From Saccharothrix sp. NRRL B-16348 (GTDB lineage: Bacteria > Actinomycetota > Actinomycetes > Mycobacteriales > Pseudonocardiaceae), in contig NZ_LGED01000202.1 in assembly GCF_001280085.1 (NCBI RefSeq), positions 1-64,000 on the forward strand: a stretch of DNA of 64,000 nt, written 5' to 3'. The position numbers and the translations under genes are program-made. Below, piece by piece: positions 33,360 to 42,166 of the stretch. Positions within the stretch are counted from its first letter, which is position 1. Each line of letters starts with the position of its first letter. The notes under the pieces were generated by a model that had not been told where the DNA came from, did no database searches, and worked only from the letters and a program-made list of their open reading frames with translations.

Positions 33360-36151
33360 TCGCGTCGCGGTTCAACGTGCTCAGTCCGCTCGAGGTGTGG
33401 CACGGCGACGCCTTGGTGTCGATCCCGGCCGGACGGGCGCGGATCTTGTTGGCGACCCTGCTGCTGCGGGCGAACCAGCCGGTGACGGCCGACGAGCTGG
33501 TCGACCGGTTGTGGGACGGCGCCGCGCCGAACCCGGACCGGGCCAAGGCGACGTTGCAGATGGTGGTGCGGCGCCTGCGCCAGGCGCTCGGCGAGGCCAA
33601 CGTGGTGCGCACGACCACCGGCGGCTACCTGGCGGAACTGCCGCCGCACGCGCTGGACCTGCACGAGTTCCGGGCACTGGCCGCACGGGGCCGGTTCGCC
33701 GAGGCGCTGGAGCTGTGGCGCGGCACGCCGTTGTCCGACGTGCCGTCGGACTCGCTGCGCCACGACGACGTCGAGCCGCTGCTGGAGGAACGCCTCGGCG
33801 TGCTGGAGCGCCGCTTCGACGCCGAGCTGGCGGCCGGTCGCGGCGCCGGCCACGTCGCCGAGCTGCGGTCGTTGACCAAGCAGCACCCGCTGCGGGAGCG
33901 GTTCTGGGCGCAGTTGATCACGGCGCTGCGGATGTCCGGCAGGCGGGCCGAGGCGCTGACCGCCTACGCGGAGATGAGGACCGTCCTCACCACCGAGCTG
34001 GGCGTCGAACCCGGTGCGGACCTGCGGGCGCTGCACGCGGCGCTGCTCGCCGAGGACGACGGCGCGGCGCCGTCCGTCCGCCTCCGCGACCACCTGCCCC
34101 GCGACCTGCCCGACTTCACCGGGCGGGCCGACGAGCTGGCGGCGGTCGCGCGGGTCGCCGACCGCGGACTGGTGTGCGCGGTGGACGGGATGGCAGGCGT
34201 CGGGAAGACGGCGTTCGCGGTGCACGCCGCGCACCTGCTGTCCGACCGGTACCCCGACGGCCGGTTCTACATCGACCTGCACGGCTACACCGAGGGCCGT
34301 GAGCCGCGGGAGTCGCTCGACGCGCTCGCCGTGCTGCTGTACTCGCTCGGCGTGCCGCGCGAGCGCGTGCCGGTCGGGCCGGACGAGCGGGTGGCGTTGT
34401 GGCGCTCCGAGGTGGCCGGGCTGCGCGCGGTGGTCGTGCTGGACAACGCGTTCGACGCCGCGCAGGTCCGGCCGCTGCTGCCGGCCACGCCCGGCTGCCT
34501 GGTGATCGTGACCAGCAGGCGCAGGCTCGTGGGCCTGGACGGCAGCCACGCGCTGTCGCTGCCGGTCCTGCCCGAACCGGTCGCCGTCGACCTCTTCCGG
34601 CAGGTGGCGGGCCGGACCAGCCTCGACGCGGCCACGCTGACCCGGCTGGTGGAGCTGTGCGGCCACCTCCCGCTGGCGATCCGGCTCGCGGCGGCCAGGC
34701 TGCACCACCGGGCGGCGTGGTCCGCCGAGTACCTGATCGACCGGATGCGCGACGAGCGGCGGCGGCTGCGCGAGTTCGCCGCGGACGACCGGGACGTCGC
34801 GTCCGCGTTCGCCGTGTCCTACCGGACGCTGGACGACGTGCAGCGGCGCGTGTTCCGGGCGTTGGGCCACCACGTCGGCGAGGACGTGGACCGGTACTCC
34901 GGCGCCGCGCTGTCGGGGCTGCCCGCGGACGTGGTGGACGAGGTGCTGGGCGCGCTGGTCGAGGTGAACCTGGTGGAGGAACCCCGCCAGGGCCGGTTCC
35001 GGCTGCACGACCTGGTCCGCCAGTACGCGCAGGGCACCGCCGAACCGGACCACGCGGCGGTCGTCCGGCTGCTCGACTACTACCTCGCCGCGGTGAAGGT
35101 CGGCGACGAGGTGCTCTACCCGCACCGGCCGCGGCTGCCCGTGCGCACCACCGACGGGTCGCTCGAGCTGCCGGGGCTCGACACCGCCGGTCCGGCCGTG
35201 GAGTGGTTCGAGGCGGAGCGCGAGAACATCGCGGCCGCCGTGCGCCACGCCGCCCGCACCGGGCTCGACGAGCACGCCTGGCAGCTGCCTTACCTGCTCT
35301 GGGGCTTCTACTACCACGGCGGTCACGTCCCGGACTGGATCTCCACCCACGAGATCGCCCTCGACGCCACGGTGCGGCTGGGCGACGACCGGGCACGGGC
35401 GCGCGTCCTCAGCGGGCTGGCCGGCGGCTACTGGGCCTGCGGGCGCAACGAGGAGGCGCTGGTCCGGTATCGCGAGGCGCACGCCCTGATGGAGGCGGGC
35501 GGCGAGCACGCGCCCGCGTCCGTGCTGCTGGGCAACATCTGCGCCTGCCTCGACCACCTGGGGCGGTACGAGGAAGCGCTGGAGCACGCGGAGCGCGGCG
35601 TTCGGATCCAGCGGGAGAAGGGGTTCCCGGCGCACCTCGCGGCGACTCTGCGCAACGCGGCGGCGGCGTTGACGAAGCTGGGCCGGCACGAGGAGTCGAT
35701 CGAGCGCTTCCGGGAGGCGATCGAGGCGAGCGCGCAGGTCCGGGACGACCACGCGGAGGCGGCTGTGCTCATGGAGGTCGCCCGGCCGTTGAGCGCGTTG
35801 GGCCGGGAGGACGAAGCGCTCGACAGTGCCATGCGCGCGTTGGCCGCGATGGAGCGGCTGGCGGACGCCACCGCCGCGGCCGAGGCGGCGAACGTGGTGG
35901 CGGAGATCCACCGCAAGGAGGGGCGGCTGGACGAGGCGCTGGACTACTTCCGGCGCACGCTCGGCACCCTGGACCAGGCGACGATCCCATGGGTGCACGC
36001 CGCCGCGCTGGCCGGCATGGCGGACGTCTTCGACCGCCGGGGCGACCGGGCGACGGCCGCCGAGCACCGCAGGCGGGCGATCGACCTCTACGAGCGGCTC
36101 GACAGCGACCGGGCGGCGGAGCTGAGGGCCCTGGCGGAGAAGGGCGGCTGA
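33356..36151 (+). CDS. AfsR/SARP-family regulator 4 (wHTH-BTAD-NB-ARC-TPR)
   Basis: This protein of about 931 residues begins VIASRFNVLSPLEVWHGDAL; the in-frame GTG at 33350 would add two residues. It carries winged helix, BTAD, STAND ATPase with Lys284 (GMAGVGKTAFAVHA), AVVVLDNAFD, and a TPR region over about 640-925 with at least six repeats (GGYWACGRNEEALVRYREAH, LGRYEEALEHAERGVRIQRE). It ends 103 bp before the Hsp70-like T7SS gene on the same strand with no obvious terminator between, so it may read through into it. Confidence 0.92.
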   Translation: MIASRFNVLSPLEVWHGDALVSIPAGRARILLATLLLRANQPVTADELVDRLWDGAAPNPDRAKATLQMVVRRLRQALGEANVVRTTTGGYLAELPPHALDLHEFRALAARGRFAEALELWRGTPLSDVPSDSLRHDDVEPLLEERLGVLERRFDAELAAGRGAGHVAELRSLTKQHPLRERFWAQLITALRMSGRRAEALTAYAEMRTVLTTELGVEPGADLRALHAALLAEDDGAAPSVRLRDHLPRDLPDFTGRADELAAVARVADRGLVCAVDGMAGVGKTAFAVHAAHLLSDRYPDGRFYIDLHGYTEGREPRESLDALAVLLYSLGVPRERVPVGPDERVALWRSEVAGLRAVVVLDNAFDAAQVRPLLPATPGCLVIVTSRRRLVGLDGSHALSLPVLPEPVAVDLFRQVAGRTSLDAATLTRLVELCGHLPLAIRLAAARLHHRAAWSAEYLIDRMRDERRRLREFAADDRDVASAFAVSYRTLDDVQRRVFRALGHHVGEDVDRYSGAALSGLPADVVDEVLGALVEVNLVEEPRQGRFRLHDLVRQYAQGTAEPDHAAVVRLLDYYLAAVKVGDEVLYPHRPRLPVRTTDGSLELPGLDTAGPAVEWFEAERENIAAAVRHAARTGLDEHAWQLPYLLWGFYYHGGHVPDWISTHEIALDATVRLGDDRARARVLSGLAGGYWACGRNEEALVRYREAHALMEAGGEHAPASVLLGNICACLDHLGRYEEALEHAERGVRIQREKGFPAHLAATLRNAAAALTKLGRHEESIERFREAIEASAQVRDDHAEAAVLMEVARPLSALGREDEALDSAMRALAAMERLADATAAAEAANVVAEIHRKEGRLDEALDYFRRTLGTLDQATIPWVHAAALAGMADVFDRRGDRATAAEHRRRAIDLYERLDSDRAAELRALAEKGG

Positions 36152-36254
36152 CCTCCGGCCGGGCATCGGTATCGGCTCGGCGACCCGGCGGCGGACCGTC
36201 GGTCCCGTGAGGTATGCATATGCAGGCCCGCCCCGGCCGACGAGGGGATGACGG

Positions 36255-38066
36255 ATGAGCTTGCACGTGGCGGTGGACTTCGGCACGTCCAGCACCTGCG
36301 TCGCCATGTCGCTGCACGGCCGCGAACCGCAGGTCGTCGTGGTCGACGGCCAGCCGATCGTGCCCTCCGCGGTGTTCGCCGCGGCCGACGGCACGCTGTT
36401 CGTCGGCCAGGAGGCCGAACGCCAGGCGGCGGTGGACCCGTCCCGCTACGAGCCGCACCCCAAGCGCCGGGTCGACGAGGGCGAGCTGCTGCTCGGCTCC
36501 AGCGTGCTGCCGGTGGTCGACGTCGTGCGAGCCGTGCTGACCAGGGCCGTCGACGAGGCGCGGCACGTGGCCGGTGGCGCGCGGGTCGACCTGCTCGTGC
36601 TCACCCACCCGGCCGACTGGGGCGCGATCCGCACCAGGGTGCTGCTGCAGGCCGCCCGAGGCCTCGGCCAAGAGCTGCGGCTGGTGCCCGAGCCGGTCGC
36701 GGCGGCGGTGTTCCACTCGGCGACCCACGCCATCCCGGACGGCGCGGCGCTGGCCGTGCTCGACCTCGGCGGCGGCACGGTCGACGCCAGCGTGGTGGCC
36801 CGCCACGGCGGCACGTTCCGCGTGCTGGCCACCAAGGGCGACCCCGGCTTCGGCGGCGCGGACGTCGACCAGGCGCTGCTGGAGCACATCGGCTCGCTGG
36901 TCTCGCCCGGCGACCCGGACGCGTGGCGGCAGCTCGTCGAGGGCCGGGAGCTGTCCGACCGCCGCAAGCGCCGGGTGCTGCGCCAGGACGTGCGCGGCGC
37001 GAAGGAGACCCTGTCCCGGCACGCCTACACCGACGTGCCGATGCCGCCGCCGTTCCCCGACGCGCACGTCACCCGCACCGACCTGGAACGCCTGATCAGC
37101 ACGCCGCTCACCCGGGCGGCCGCGCTGGTGGTGAGCGCGGTGCGCGACGCGGGCCTCGACCCGCGCGGCCTCGCCGGTGTGTTCCTGGTCGGCGGTTCCA
37201 GCCGCATACCGCTCGTGGCGCGGCTGGTGCTGGAGCAGTCCGGCGTGGTGCCGACGAGCATCGACCAGCCGGAGACCGTGGTGGCCCGGGGCGCGCTGAG
37301 AGCGGTGAGCGTCGACCCGTTGCGCACGGGCGCGCTGCCCGCCGGCCAGGGCGAGGTCACCCGCAAGATCACCGAGGACCAGACCCGCAAGATCACCCGG
37401 CGGATCACGCCGTCGCCGCCCACCGGGTTCCCGCAGCCGTCGTACTTCCCGCCGCCCGTGCCCGCTCCTCCGCCCGCCCCGGCGCGCCGCAGCCGCGTGC
37501 CGCTGCTCGTGATCGCCGTCACCGCGGTGGTGGCCGTCGTCGGCGCGTCCGTGGCGTACGCGTTGTGGAACGGCGACCCCGCGACCGGCGGGCCGACTAC
37601 GCCCACCACGTCCACGACCACCTCCGGCGCCACCGAGGGCCGGATCATCGCGCAGTACGACTACAGCTTCACCGTGCCGAGCGGCTGGCAGCAGACCGGC
37701 GGCCAGGTCGAGACCCGCAAGGTGCTGCTCAAACCCGAGGCGCCCGAATCCACCCGGGACGTGATCGCGGTGGAGGAGCGGCGGCTCAACTACAACGCCA
37801 CCGAGGACCCGACGCGCGCCGAGACCGAATTGCGCGGCCAGTACGACCAGCGGTCGAACGTGTCCGATTTCGACGCTTCCGCCGACTTCGCCACCAAAGA
37901 TGTCGTTTACTACCGGGAAGTGGTGGACTCGGCCGTCATCGACTGGTACGTGCTGTTCCAGGACGACGTGCAGGTCAGCGTGGGGTGCCAGTACCCGCAG
38001 GACGGGCACGACCGGGTCCGCCCCGCGTGCGAGCAGGTCGTCCGCACGCTGACCGTGACCAGCTGA
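36255..38066 (+). CDS. T7SS-associated membrane protein with Hsp70-like ATPase domain (Rv3446c-like)
   Basis: This is a 603-residue protein. Residues 1-355 are an actin/Hsp70 ATPase: VAVDFGTSSTCVAM (phosphate 1), VLDLGGGTVDASVV (phosphate 2), FLVGGSSRIPLVARL (adenosine). There is no Hsp70 peptide-binding domain; instead a Pro-rich linker, a TM helix (about 414-436) and an extracytoplasmic domain containing YSFTVPSGWQQTGGQVETRK and a Cys pair (VSVGCQYP, VRPACEQV). This arrangement is that of the Rv3446c family found beside eccC4 in mycobacteria. It may link cytosolic ATP use to the ESX-4 complex. Followed by a small gene and two WXG100 genes. Confidence 0.9.
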   Translation: MSLHVAVDFGTSSTCVAMSLHGREPQVVVVDGQPIVPSAVFAAADGTLFVGQEAERQAAVDPSRYEPHPKRRVDEGELLLGSSVLPVVDVVRAVLTRAVDEARHVAGGARVDLLVLTHPADWGAIRTRVLLQAARGLGQELRLVPEPVAAAVFHSATHAIPDGAALAVLDLGGGTVDASVVARHGGTFRVLATKGDPGFGGADVDQALLEHIGSLVSPGDPDAWRQLVEGRELSDRRKRRVLRQDVRGAKETLSRHAYTDVPMPPPFPDAHVTRTDLERLISTPLTRAAALVVSAVRDAGLDPRGLAGVFLVGGSSRIPLVARLVLEQSGVVPTSIDQPETVVARGALRAVSVDPLRTGALPAGQGEVTRKITEDQTRKITRRITPSPPTGFPQPSYFPPPVPAPPPAPARRSRVPLLVIAVTAVVAVVGASVAYALWNGDPATGGPTTPTTSTTTSGATEGRIIAQYDYSFTVPSGWQQTGGQVETRKVLLKPEAPESTRDVIAVEERRLNYNATEDPTRAETELRGQYDQRSNVSDFDASADFATKDVVYYREVVDSAVIDWYVLFQDDVQVSVGCQYPQDGHDRVRPACEQVVRTLTVTS

Positions 38067-38082
38067 CTTTGTGGGGATTGTG

Positions 38083-38505
38083 ATGACCGGCATCCCGGAG
38101 GCCTTCGCCCGGTTCCGCTCGGACCTCGACGCGGCGGTGACCAGAGGCCGGCGCGCGGCGGACGCCGCGGGCGCGAAGAACGCGGCCCAGCGCGACCGGA
38201 ACCGGCAGCTCGCCGAGCAGGCCAAGGCGCGGCAGGTGCGGCCGGACGGGCACGCGCCGACGTCGCCGGACGTGCAGCGGGTCGCCACCGGCTTCCGCCA
38301 CCACCGCGGCCTGCCCGTGGAGGAGCTGCCCCCGGGCCAGGAACTGCTCACGCCGGAGAAATCGCGAGAGCAAACGGACGCGAATGCAAATGCAGTTCCG
38401 CCACGCCCGGCGCTCGGTTCCCGCGCGGTGGCGGGCCCGAGCGGTCAACTTCCCCCCGAAAGGGGCGATGACGAGGACTTTTCGCAAGCGCGAATCCTCT
38501 ACTGA
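38083..38505 (+). CDS. Small soluble protein of unknown function in the T7SS operon
   Basis: The 140-residue protein begins MTGIPEAFARFRSDLDAAVT; GTGGGGA at 38071-38077 acts as its binding site. The N-terminal half is one long basic amphipathic helix (RGRRAADAAGAKNAAQRDRN), and the C-terminal half is disordered-looking, Pro/Asp/Glu-rich. It has no WxG turn or signal peptide. It follows the Hsp70-like gene by 16 bp. A chaperone or substrate-adaptor role is conceivable from position only. Confidence 0.65.
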   Translation: MTGIPEAFARFRSDLDAAVTRGRRAADAAGAKNAAQRDRNRQLAEQAKARQVRPDGHAPTSPDVQRVATGFRHHRGLPVEELPPGQELLTPEKSREQTDANANAVPPRPALGSRAVAGPSGQLPPERGDDEDFSQARILY

Positions 38506-38651
38506 CCCCGTTCCGGAGCCCTCCGCGTTTACAACCGCAACTACTTCCCGAGAAGTCGCGACAGCGTGGAACCAGGCATGGCAAGGTCTGCGTCGTAAGA
38601 GGCGTACGAACCAAGAACGCCTGATCACTTCGACCAAGGGGGTCGCACCCA

Positions 38652-38963
38652 ATGGCTGGTTACTCCACCGGACATGAAGAGCTCGTCGGCGCAGCGAAGG
38701 ACATCGTCAGCACCAACGGCAACGTCCAGGGCGTCCTGGGTCAGCTCGGCAACACGATCGACGGCCTGTCCAGCGCGTGGCAGGGTGGCGCGGCCATCGC
38801 CTTCAACAAGCTGATGGAGCGCTTCCGCGAGGACGCCGACAAGCTGCAGAAGGCCCTGATGGACATCGCCGAGCAGATGGACGGCAGCGCGGCGACCTAC
38901 ATCCAGCAGGAAGAGGAGCAGGCGCAGGAGATGTCGGCCATCACCAACCGGCTCGGCGGCTGA
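38652..38963 (+). CDS. WXG100 family protein (EsxU-position)
   Basis: The 103-residue protein begins MAGYSTGHEELVGAAKDIVS. Two helices flank the turn Trp43-Gln-Gly45 (LSSAWQGGAAIAFNKLM), and the C-terminal export signal is YxxxE at Tyr83-Glu87. It is the first of a WXG100 pair immediately before rplM, the position of esxU/esxT in the mycobacterial ESX-4 locus. It likely dimerises with the following protein and is exported by this system. An AAGGGGG precedes the ATG. Confidence 0.93.
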   Translation: MAGYSTGHEELVGAAKDIVSTNGNVQGVLGQLGNTIDGLSSAWQGGAAIAFNKLMERFREDADKLQKALMDIAEQMDGSAATYIQQEEEQAQEMSAITNRLGG

Positions 38964-38984
38964 TCCATCCGAATTCAGGTCGCG

Positions 38985-39028
38985 TTTCCTTTTCTTTCGC
39001 TTTCCTTCTTCTTTCTGACTTCACTTCC
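38985..39028 (+). other. Polypyrimidine tract between the two WXG100 genes
   Basis: From 38985 to 39028 the coding strand is almost entirely C and T, with only four purines. It is T-rich in an otherwise very GC-rich window and lies directly before the AAGGGGAG of the second WXG100 gene. It could keep the initiation region unstructured; that is inference. Confidence 0.6.
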
Positions 39029-39039
39029 AAGGGGAGATC

Positions 39040-39336
39040 ATGGTCGACGCCAACAACATCAAGGTTGACTTCGGGCAGCTGAGCAGCGCAGCGGGCGACA
39101 TCAGCAACCAGGCCGGCAAGATCCAGTCCGAGCTGGACAACCTCAAGTCGCGCCTCGCGCCCGTCATCGCGCAGTGGGACGGTGGCGCGTCGTCGAGCTA
39201 CCAGGAGGCGCAGCGCGCGTGGGACGAGTCCGCCGCGGGTCTCCAGCAGGTGCTGGCCCAGATCGGCACGGCCGTCCAGTCCGCGACCGACGCCTACCAG
39301 GCCGCTGAGTCCAAGAACCAGGGCCGCTGGGCCTGA
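39040..39336 (+). CDS. WXG100 family protein (EsxT-position)
   Basis: The 98-residue protein begins MVDANNIKVDFGQLSSAAGD. It is a helical hairpin with turn Trp46-Asp-Gly48 (IAQWDGGASSSYQEAQ), a common W-x-G variant, and YxxxE at Tyr86-Glu90. It is the partner of the preceding WXG100 protein. A long near-perfect palindrome follows the stop as terminator. Confidence 0.93.
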   Translation: MVDANNIKVDFGQLSSAAGDISNQAGKIQSELDNLKSRLAPVIAQWDGGASSSYQEAQRAWDESAAGLQQVLAQIGTAVQSATDAYQAAESKNQGRWA

Positions 39337-39353
39337 TCTGCCGCACGACCCCC

Positions 39354-39390
39354 CGCGGGCCCCGGGATCCTCGAGGATCCGGGGCCCGCG
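39354..39390 (+). terminator. Terminator of the WXG100 pair
   Basis: CGCGGGCCCC...GGATCC (39354-39370) folds back on GGATCCGGGGCCCGCG (39375-39390) around TCGA with one bulged G. It closes the T7SS operon before the rplM promoter. Confidence 0.8.
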
Positions 39391-39467
39391 TACGTGTTTC
39401 GGCCGGTTCGCCAGGGTGCGCTCCGGGTCGGTCGAGGCCGGTCCGGAGGGGTTTGGGAGGGGTCGTT

Positions 39468-39497
39468 TTGACCCACGCCGACCCCAACCGGTATCTT
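39468..39497 (+). promoter_or_regulatory. Promoter of rplM-rpsI
   Basis: TTGACC (39468-39473) and TATCTT (39492-39497) are 18 bp apart, a good vegetative promoter. It leaves a leader of about 120 nt. Confidence 0.75.
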
Positions 39498-39561
39498 CCT
39501 ACGTTGTTGTGCGGTAACTGGTGCGCACTATGCGTACCTCGTGTTCTGGTCCTCTGCCCAC

Positions 39562-39601
39562 CTGGGGTCTCTGGCCTGAGCAGCCGCCGCAATGACCCCA
39601 G
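39562..39601 (+). promoter_or_regulatory. Structured rplM mRNA leader
   Basis: CTGGGGTC (39562-39569) pairs with GACCCCAG (39594-39601), enclosing a 24-base loop with further pairing potential, just before the rplM start. L13 leaders that bind L13 are known in Firmicutes; whether this is an analogue is inference. Confidence 0.4.
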
Positions 39602-39626
39602 ACGCAAGTGACGACGAGGTAGACCC

Positions 39627-40070
39627 GTGCGCACGTACAGCCCGAAGCCCGGCGAGGTGACCCGAACCTGGCACGTGATCGACGCCCAGGACGTGGTGCT
39701 CGGTCGGCTCGCCACCCAGGCCGCGACGCTGCTGCGCGGCAAGCACAAGCCGACTTACGCCCCACACGTTGACACCGGTGACTTCGTCATCGTCATCAAC
39801 GCGGACAAGGTGGCGTTGACCGGCAAGAAGCGTGATCAGGAGTTCGTGTACCGGCACTCCGGTTTTCCGGGCGGCCTGAGCCAGCGCTCGTTCGGCGAGG
39901 TGCTCGACACCCGCGCCGACCGGCTGGTCGAGAAGGCGATCAAGGGCATGCTGCCCAAGAACCGCCTCGGCCGCGCGATCGCGGGCAAGCTCAAGGTCTA
40001 CACGGGCCCGAACCACCCGCACGCTGCGCAGCTGCCGCAGCCGTTCGAGATCAAGAAGGTCGCCCAGTGA
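39627..40070 (+). CDS. rplM: 50S ribosomal protein L13
   Basis: The 147-residue protein has a GTG start and begins [20 protein letters not shown]. The conserved [19 protein letters not shown] and [16 protein letters not shown] segments are present. It is an early large-subunit assembly protein. The stop overlaps the rpsI start (GTGA), so L13 and S9 are translated in a coupled way, as is near universal. Confidence 0.98.
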   Translation: MRTYSPKPGEVTRTWHVIDAQDVVLGRLATQAATLLRGKHKPTYAPHVDTGDFVIVINADKVALTGKKRDQEFVYRHSGFPGGLSQRSFGEVLDTRADRLVEKAIKGMLPKNRLGRAIAGKLKVYTGPNHPHAAQLPQPFEIKKVAQ

Positions 40071-40690
40071 CCGAGCACCAGACCGAGGACATCGACGTGA
40101 CGACCCCTGAGGCCGAGCTCGAAGCCGTCGAGACCGAAGCCGTCGAGGCGGAGGCGACCGAGGCTGAGGCCCCTGCGGCGGAGGCCACCGAGGCCGACGC
40201 CCCCGAAGCTGAGGCCACCGAGGCCGAGACCCCGGAAGCCGAGGCCGAGGACGCCGAGGTCGAGGGCACGCCCGTCGTGCGGCACACCCTCACCGCGGGT
40301 GCGCACCACCTCGCGCAGACGGTCGGCCGGCGCAAGCAGGCCATCGTCCGCGTGCGGCTCCTCCCCGGCACCGGCAAGTTCACCCTGAACGGGAAGTCGA
40401 TGGACGACTACTTCCCGAACAAGGTGCACCAGCAGCTCATCCGCGAGCCCCTGGTGACGACCGAGAAGCCGGAGACGTTCGACGTCATCGCGACCCTGCG
40501 TGGCGGCGGCACCACCGGCCAGGCCGGTGCGCTGCGCCTCGCGATCGCGCGTGCGCTGATCGCCGTCGACTCCGAGGACCGCCCGGTGCTGAAGAAGGCC
40601 GGCTTCCTCACCCGTGACCCCCGGGTCAAGGAGCGGAAGAAGTACGGCCTCAAGAAGGCCCGCAAGGCGCCTCAGTACAGCAAGCGCTGA
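40067..40690 (+). CDS. rpsI: 30S ribosomal protein S9 with acidic N-terminal extension
   Basis: The S9 core occupies residues 80-207 ([20 protein letters not shown]; ending in the canonical RKAPQYSKR that touches P-site tRNA). Before it lies a 65-residue extension made almost only of Ala, Glu, Thr and Pro, with tandem [12 protein letters not shown] repeats. S9 is usually about 130 residues, although actinobacterial forms often have an acidic N-terminal extension. Overlaps rplM by four bases. A strong terminator follows. Confidence 0.97.
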   Translation: MTEHQTEDIDVTTPEAELEAVETEAVEAEATEAEAPAAEATEADAPEAEATEAETPEAEAEDAEVEGTPVVRHTLTAGAHHLAQTVGRRKQAIVRVRLLPGTGKFTLNGKSMDDYFPNKVHQQLIREPLVTTEKPETFDVIATLRGGGTTGQAGALRLAIARALIAVDSEDRPVLKKAGFLTRDPRVKERKKYGLKKARKAPQYSKR

Positions 40691-40717
40691 CCTTTCCCTG
40701 GTCGAGCGAGCACCACC

Positions 40718-40767
40718 CTGCGGGAGCAGTCAGTTCTTCGTCGAACTGCTGCTCCCGCAGTGTTTTT
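40718..40767 (+). terminator. Rho-independent terminator after rpsI
   Basis: CTGCGGGAGCAG (40718-40729) pairs perfectly with CTGCTCCCGCAG (40749-40760), extended internally by GTTC-TTCG-type pairing, and is followed by TGTTTTT. It is the clearest intrinsic terminator in the window. Confidence 0.93.
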
Positions 40768-40805
40768 CCCCCTGTTGTCGCGTGTGCATGGAGGTCACGG
40801 CGATC

Positions 40806-42140
40806 ATGGCTCGGCTGTTCGGCACCGACGGCGTACGCGGTCTCGCCAACGCGGACCTGACCCCGGAACTCGCGCTGTCCCTGGCCGCGTCGGCGGCACG
40901 CGTGCTGGCCGAGCACGACCGCTCGCACCGCCCGGTCGCGGTCGTCGGCCGCGACCCGCGGGCCAGCGGCGAGATGCTGGAGGCGGCCGTGGTGGCCGGC
41001 CTCACATCGGCGGGCGCGGACGTGCTGCGCGCGGGCGTGCTGCCCACACCGGCGGTCGCCTACCTGGTGTCGGCGCTCGGCGCGGACGTCGGCGTGATGA
41101 TCTCCGCCTCGCACAACCCCATGCCCGACAACGGCATCAAGCTGTTCGCCGCGGGCGGGCACAAGCTGCCCGACGCGGTCGAGGACGAGATCGAGCAGAA
41201 GCTCGGCGACCGCGACTACCGCCCGACCGGCGCGGGCATCGGCCGCGTCCGCGACATCGAGGACGCCGAGGGCCAGTACGTGCAGCACCTGCTGAAGGTG
41301 ACGCCGCACCGCCTGGACGGCCTCAAGGTCGTCGTGGACTGCGCGAACGGCGCCGCGTCCGTGGCCGCGCCGGACGCCTACCGCCGTGCCGGCGCCGAGG
41401 TCGTGGAGATCCACACCGCGCCCGACGGGCTGAACATCAACGACGACTGCGGCTCCAACCACGTCGCGAAGCTGCGCGCCGCGGTGGTCGAGCACGGCGC
41501 CGACCTGGGCATCGCGCACGACGGCGACGCGGACCGCTGCGTCGCGGTCGACGCCGACGGCAACGACCTCGACGGCGACCAGGTCATGGCGGTCCTCGCG
41601 CTCGGCATGAAGGAAGCCGGCGAGCTGACCGACAACACGCTGGTCGCGACCGTGATGAGCAACCTCGGCCTGCACCTGGCGATGCGCGAGCACGGCATCG
41701 CCCTCAAGACGACCGCCGTCGGCGACCGGTACGTGCTGGAGGAGCTGCGCGCGGGCGGGTTCGCCCTCGGCGGCGAGCAGTCCGGGCACGTGATCCTCCC
41801 CGCGCACGCCACCACCGGCGACGGCCTGCTGACCGCGTTGCGGCTGATGTCCCGGATGGCCGAGACCGGCAAGCCGCTGGCCGAGCTGGCGGGCGTGATG
41901 CACCGCCTGCCGCAGGTGCTGATCAACGTGGTCGTCGGCGACAAGGCGGCGGTGGCGAAGGACGCGGCGGTCAACGAGGCGGTCGCCGCCGTGTCGGCCG
42001 AGCTCGGCGACACCGGCCGGGTGCTGCTGCGACCGTCCGGCACCGAGCAGTTGGTCCGGGTCATGGTCGAGGCGGCCACGCCCGAGCTGGCGGAATCCGC
42101 CGCGCAACGGCTCGCCGGTGTGGTTTCGTCGGTGCACTGA
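40806..42140 (+). CDS. glmM: Phosphoglucosamine mutase
   Basis: The 444-residue protein begins [20 protein letters not shown]. The phosphoserine is Ser102 in ISASHNPM, the metal-binding loop is DGDADRC, the sugar loop GGEQSGH and the phosphate-binding end [12 protein letters not shown]. It converts glucosamine-6-phosphate to glucosamine-1-phosphate for UDP-GlcNAc and peptidoglycan. The ATG at 40806 is set by the family N terminus. It is downstream of the rpsI terminator; glmS, which supplies its substrate, is 7 kb further on. Confidence 0.98.
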   Translation: MARLFGTDGVRGLANADLTPELALSLAASAARVLAEHDRSHRPVAVVGRDPRASGEMLEAAVVAGLTSAGADVLRAGVLPTPAVAYLVSALGADVGVMISASHNPMPDNGIKLFAAGGHKLPDAVEDEIEQKLGDRDYRPTGAGIGRVRDIEDAEGQYVQHLLKVTPHRLDGLKVVVDCANGAASVAAPDAYRRAGAEVVEIHTAPDGLNINDDCGSNHVAKLRAAVVEHGADLGIAHDGDADRCVAVDADGNDLDGDQVMAVLALGMKEAGELTDNTLVATVMSNLGLHLAMREHGIALKTTAVGDRYVLEELRAGGFALGGEQSGHVILPAHATTGDGLLTALRLMSRMAETGKPLAELAGVMHRLPQVLINVVVGDKAAVAKDAAVNEAVAAVSAELGDTGRVLLRPSGTEQLVRVMVEAATPELAESAAQRLAGVVSSVH

Positions 42141-42166
42141 CGCGCGAGTCGTTCGGGGGGTCTGGG

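Noticed and set aside
30077..36394. A 2105-codon open frame on the minus strand across the SARP array
   Set aside because: It is antisense to three well-defined SARP genes, has composition of a GC-rich shadow frame (Arg/Gln/His/Val-rich, no domains) and ignores gene boundaries.
36248..38083. An alternative 611-codon frame over the Hsp70-like gene
   Set aside because: It is in a different frame, rich in Arg/Gly/Ala with no motif, while the overlapping frame has all Hsp70 ATPase motifs and a TM helix.
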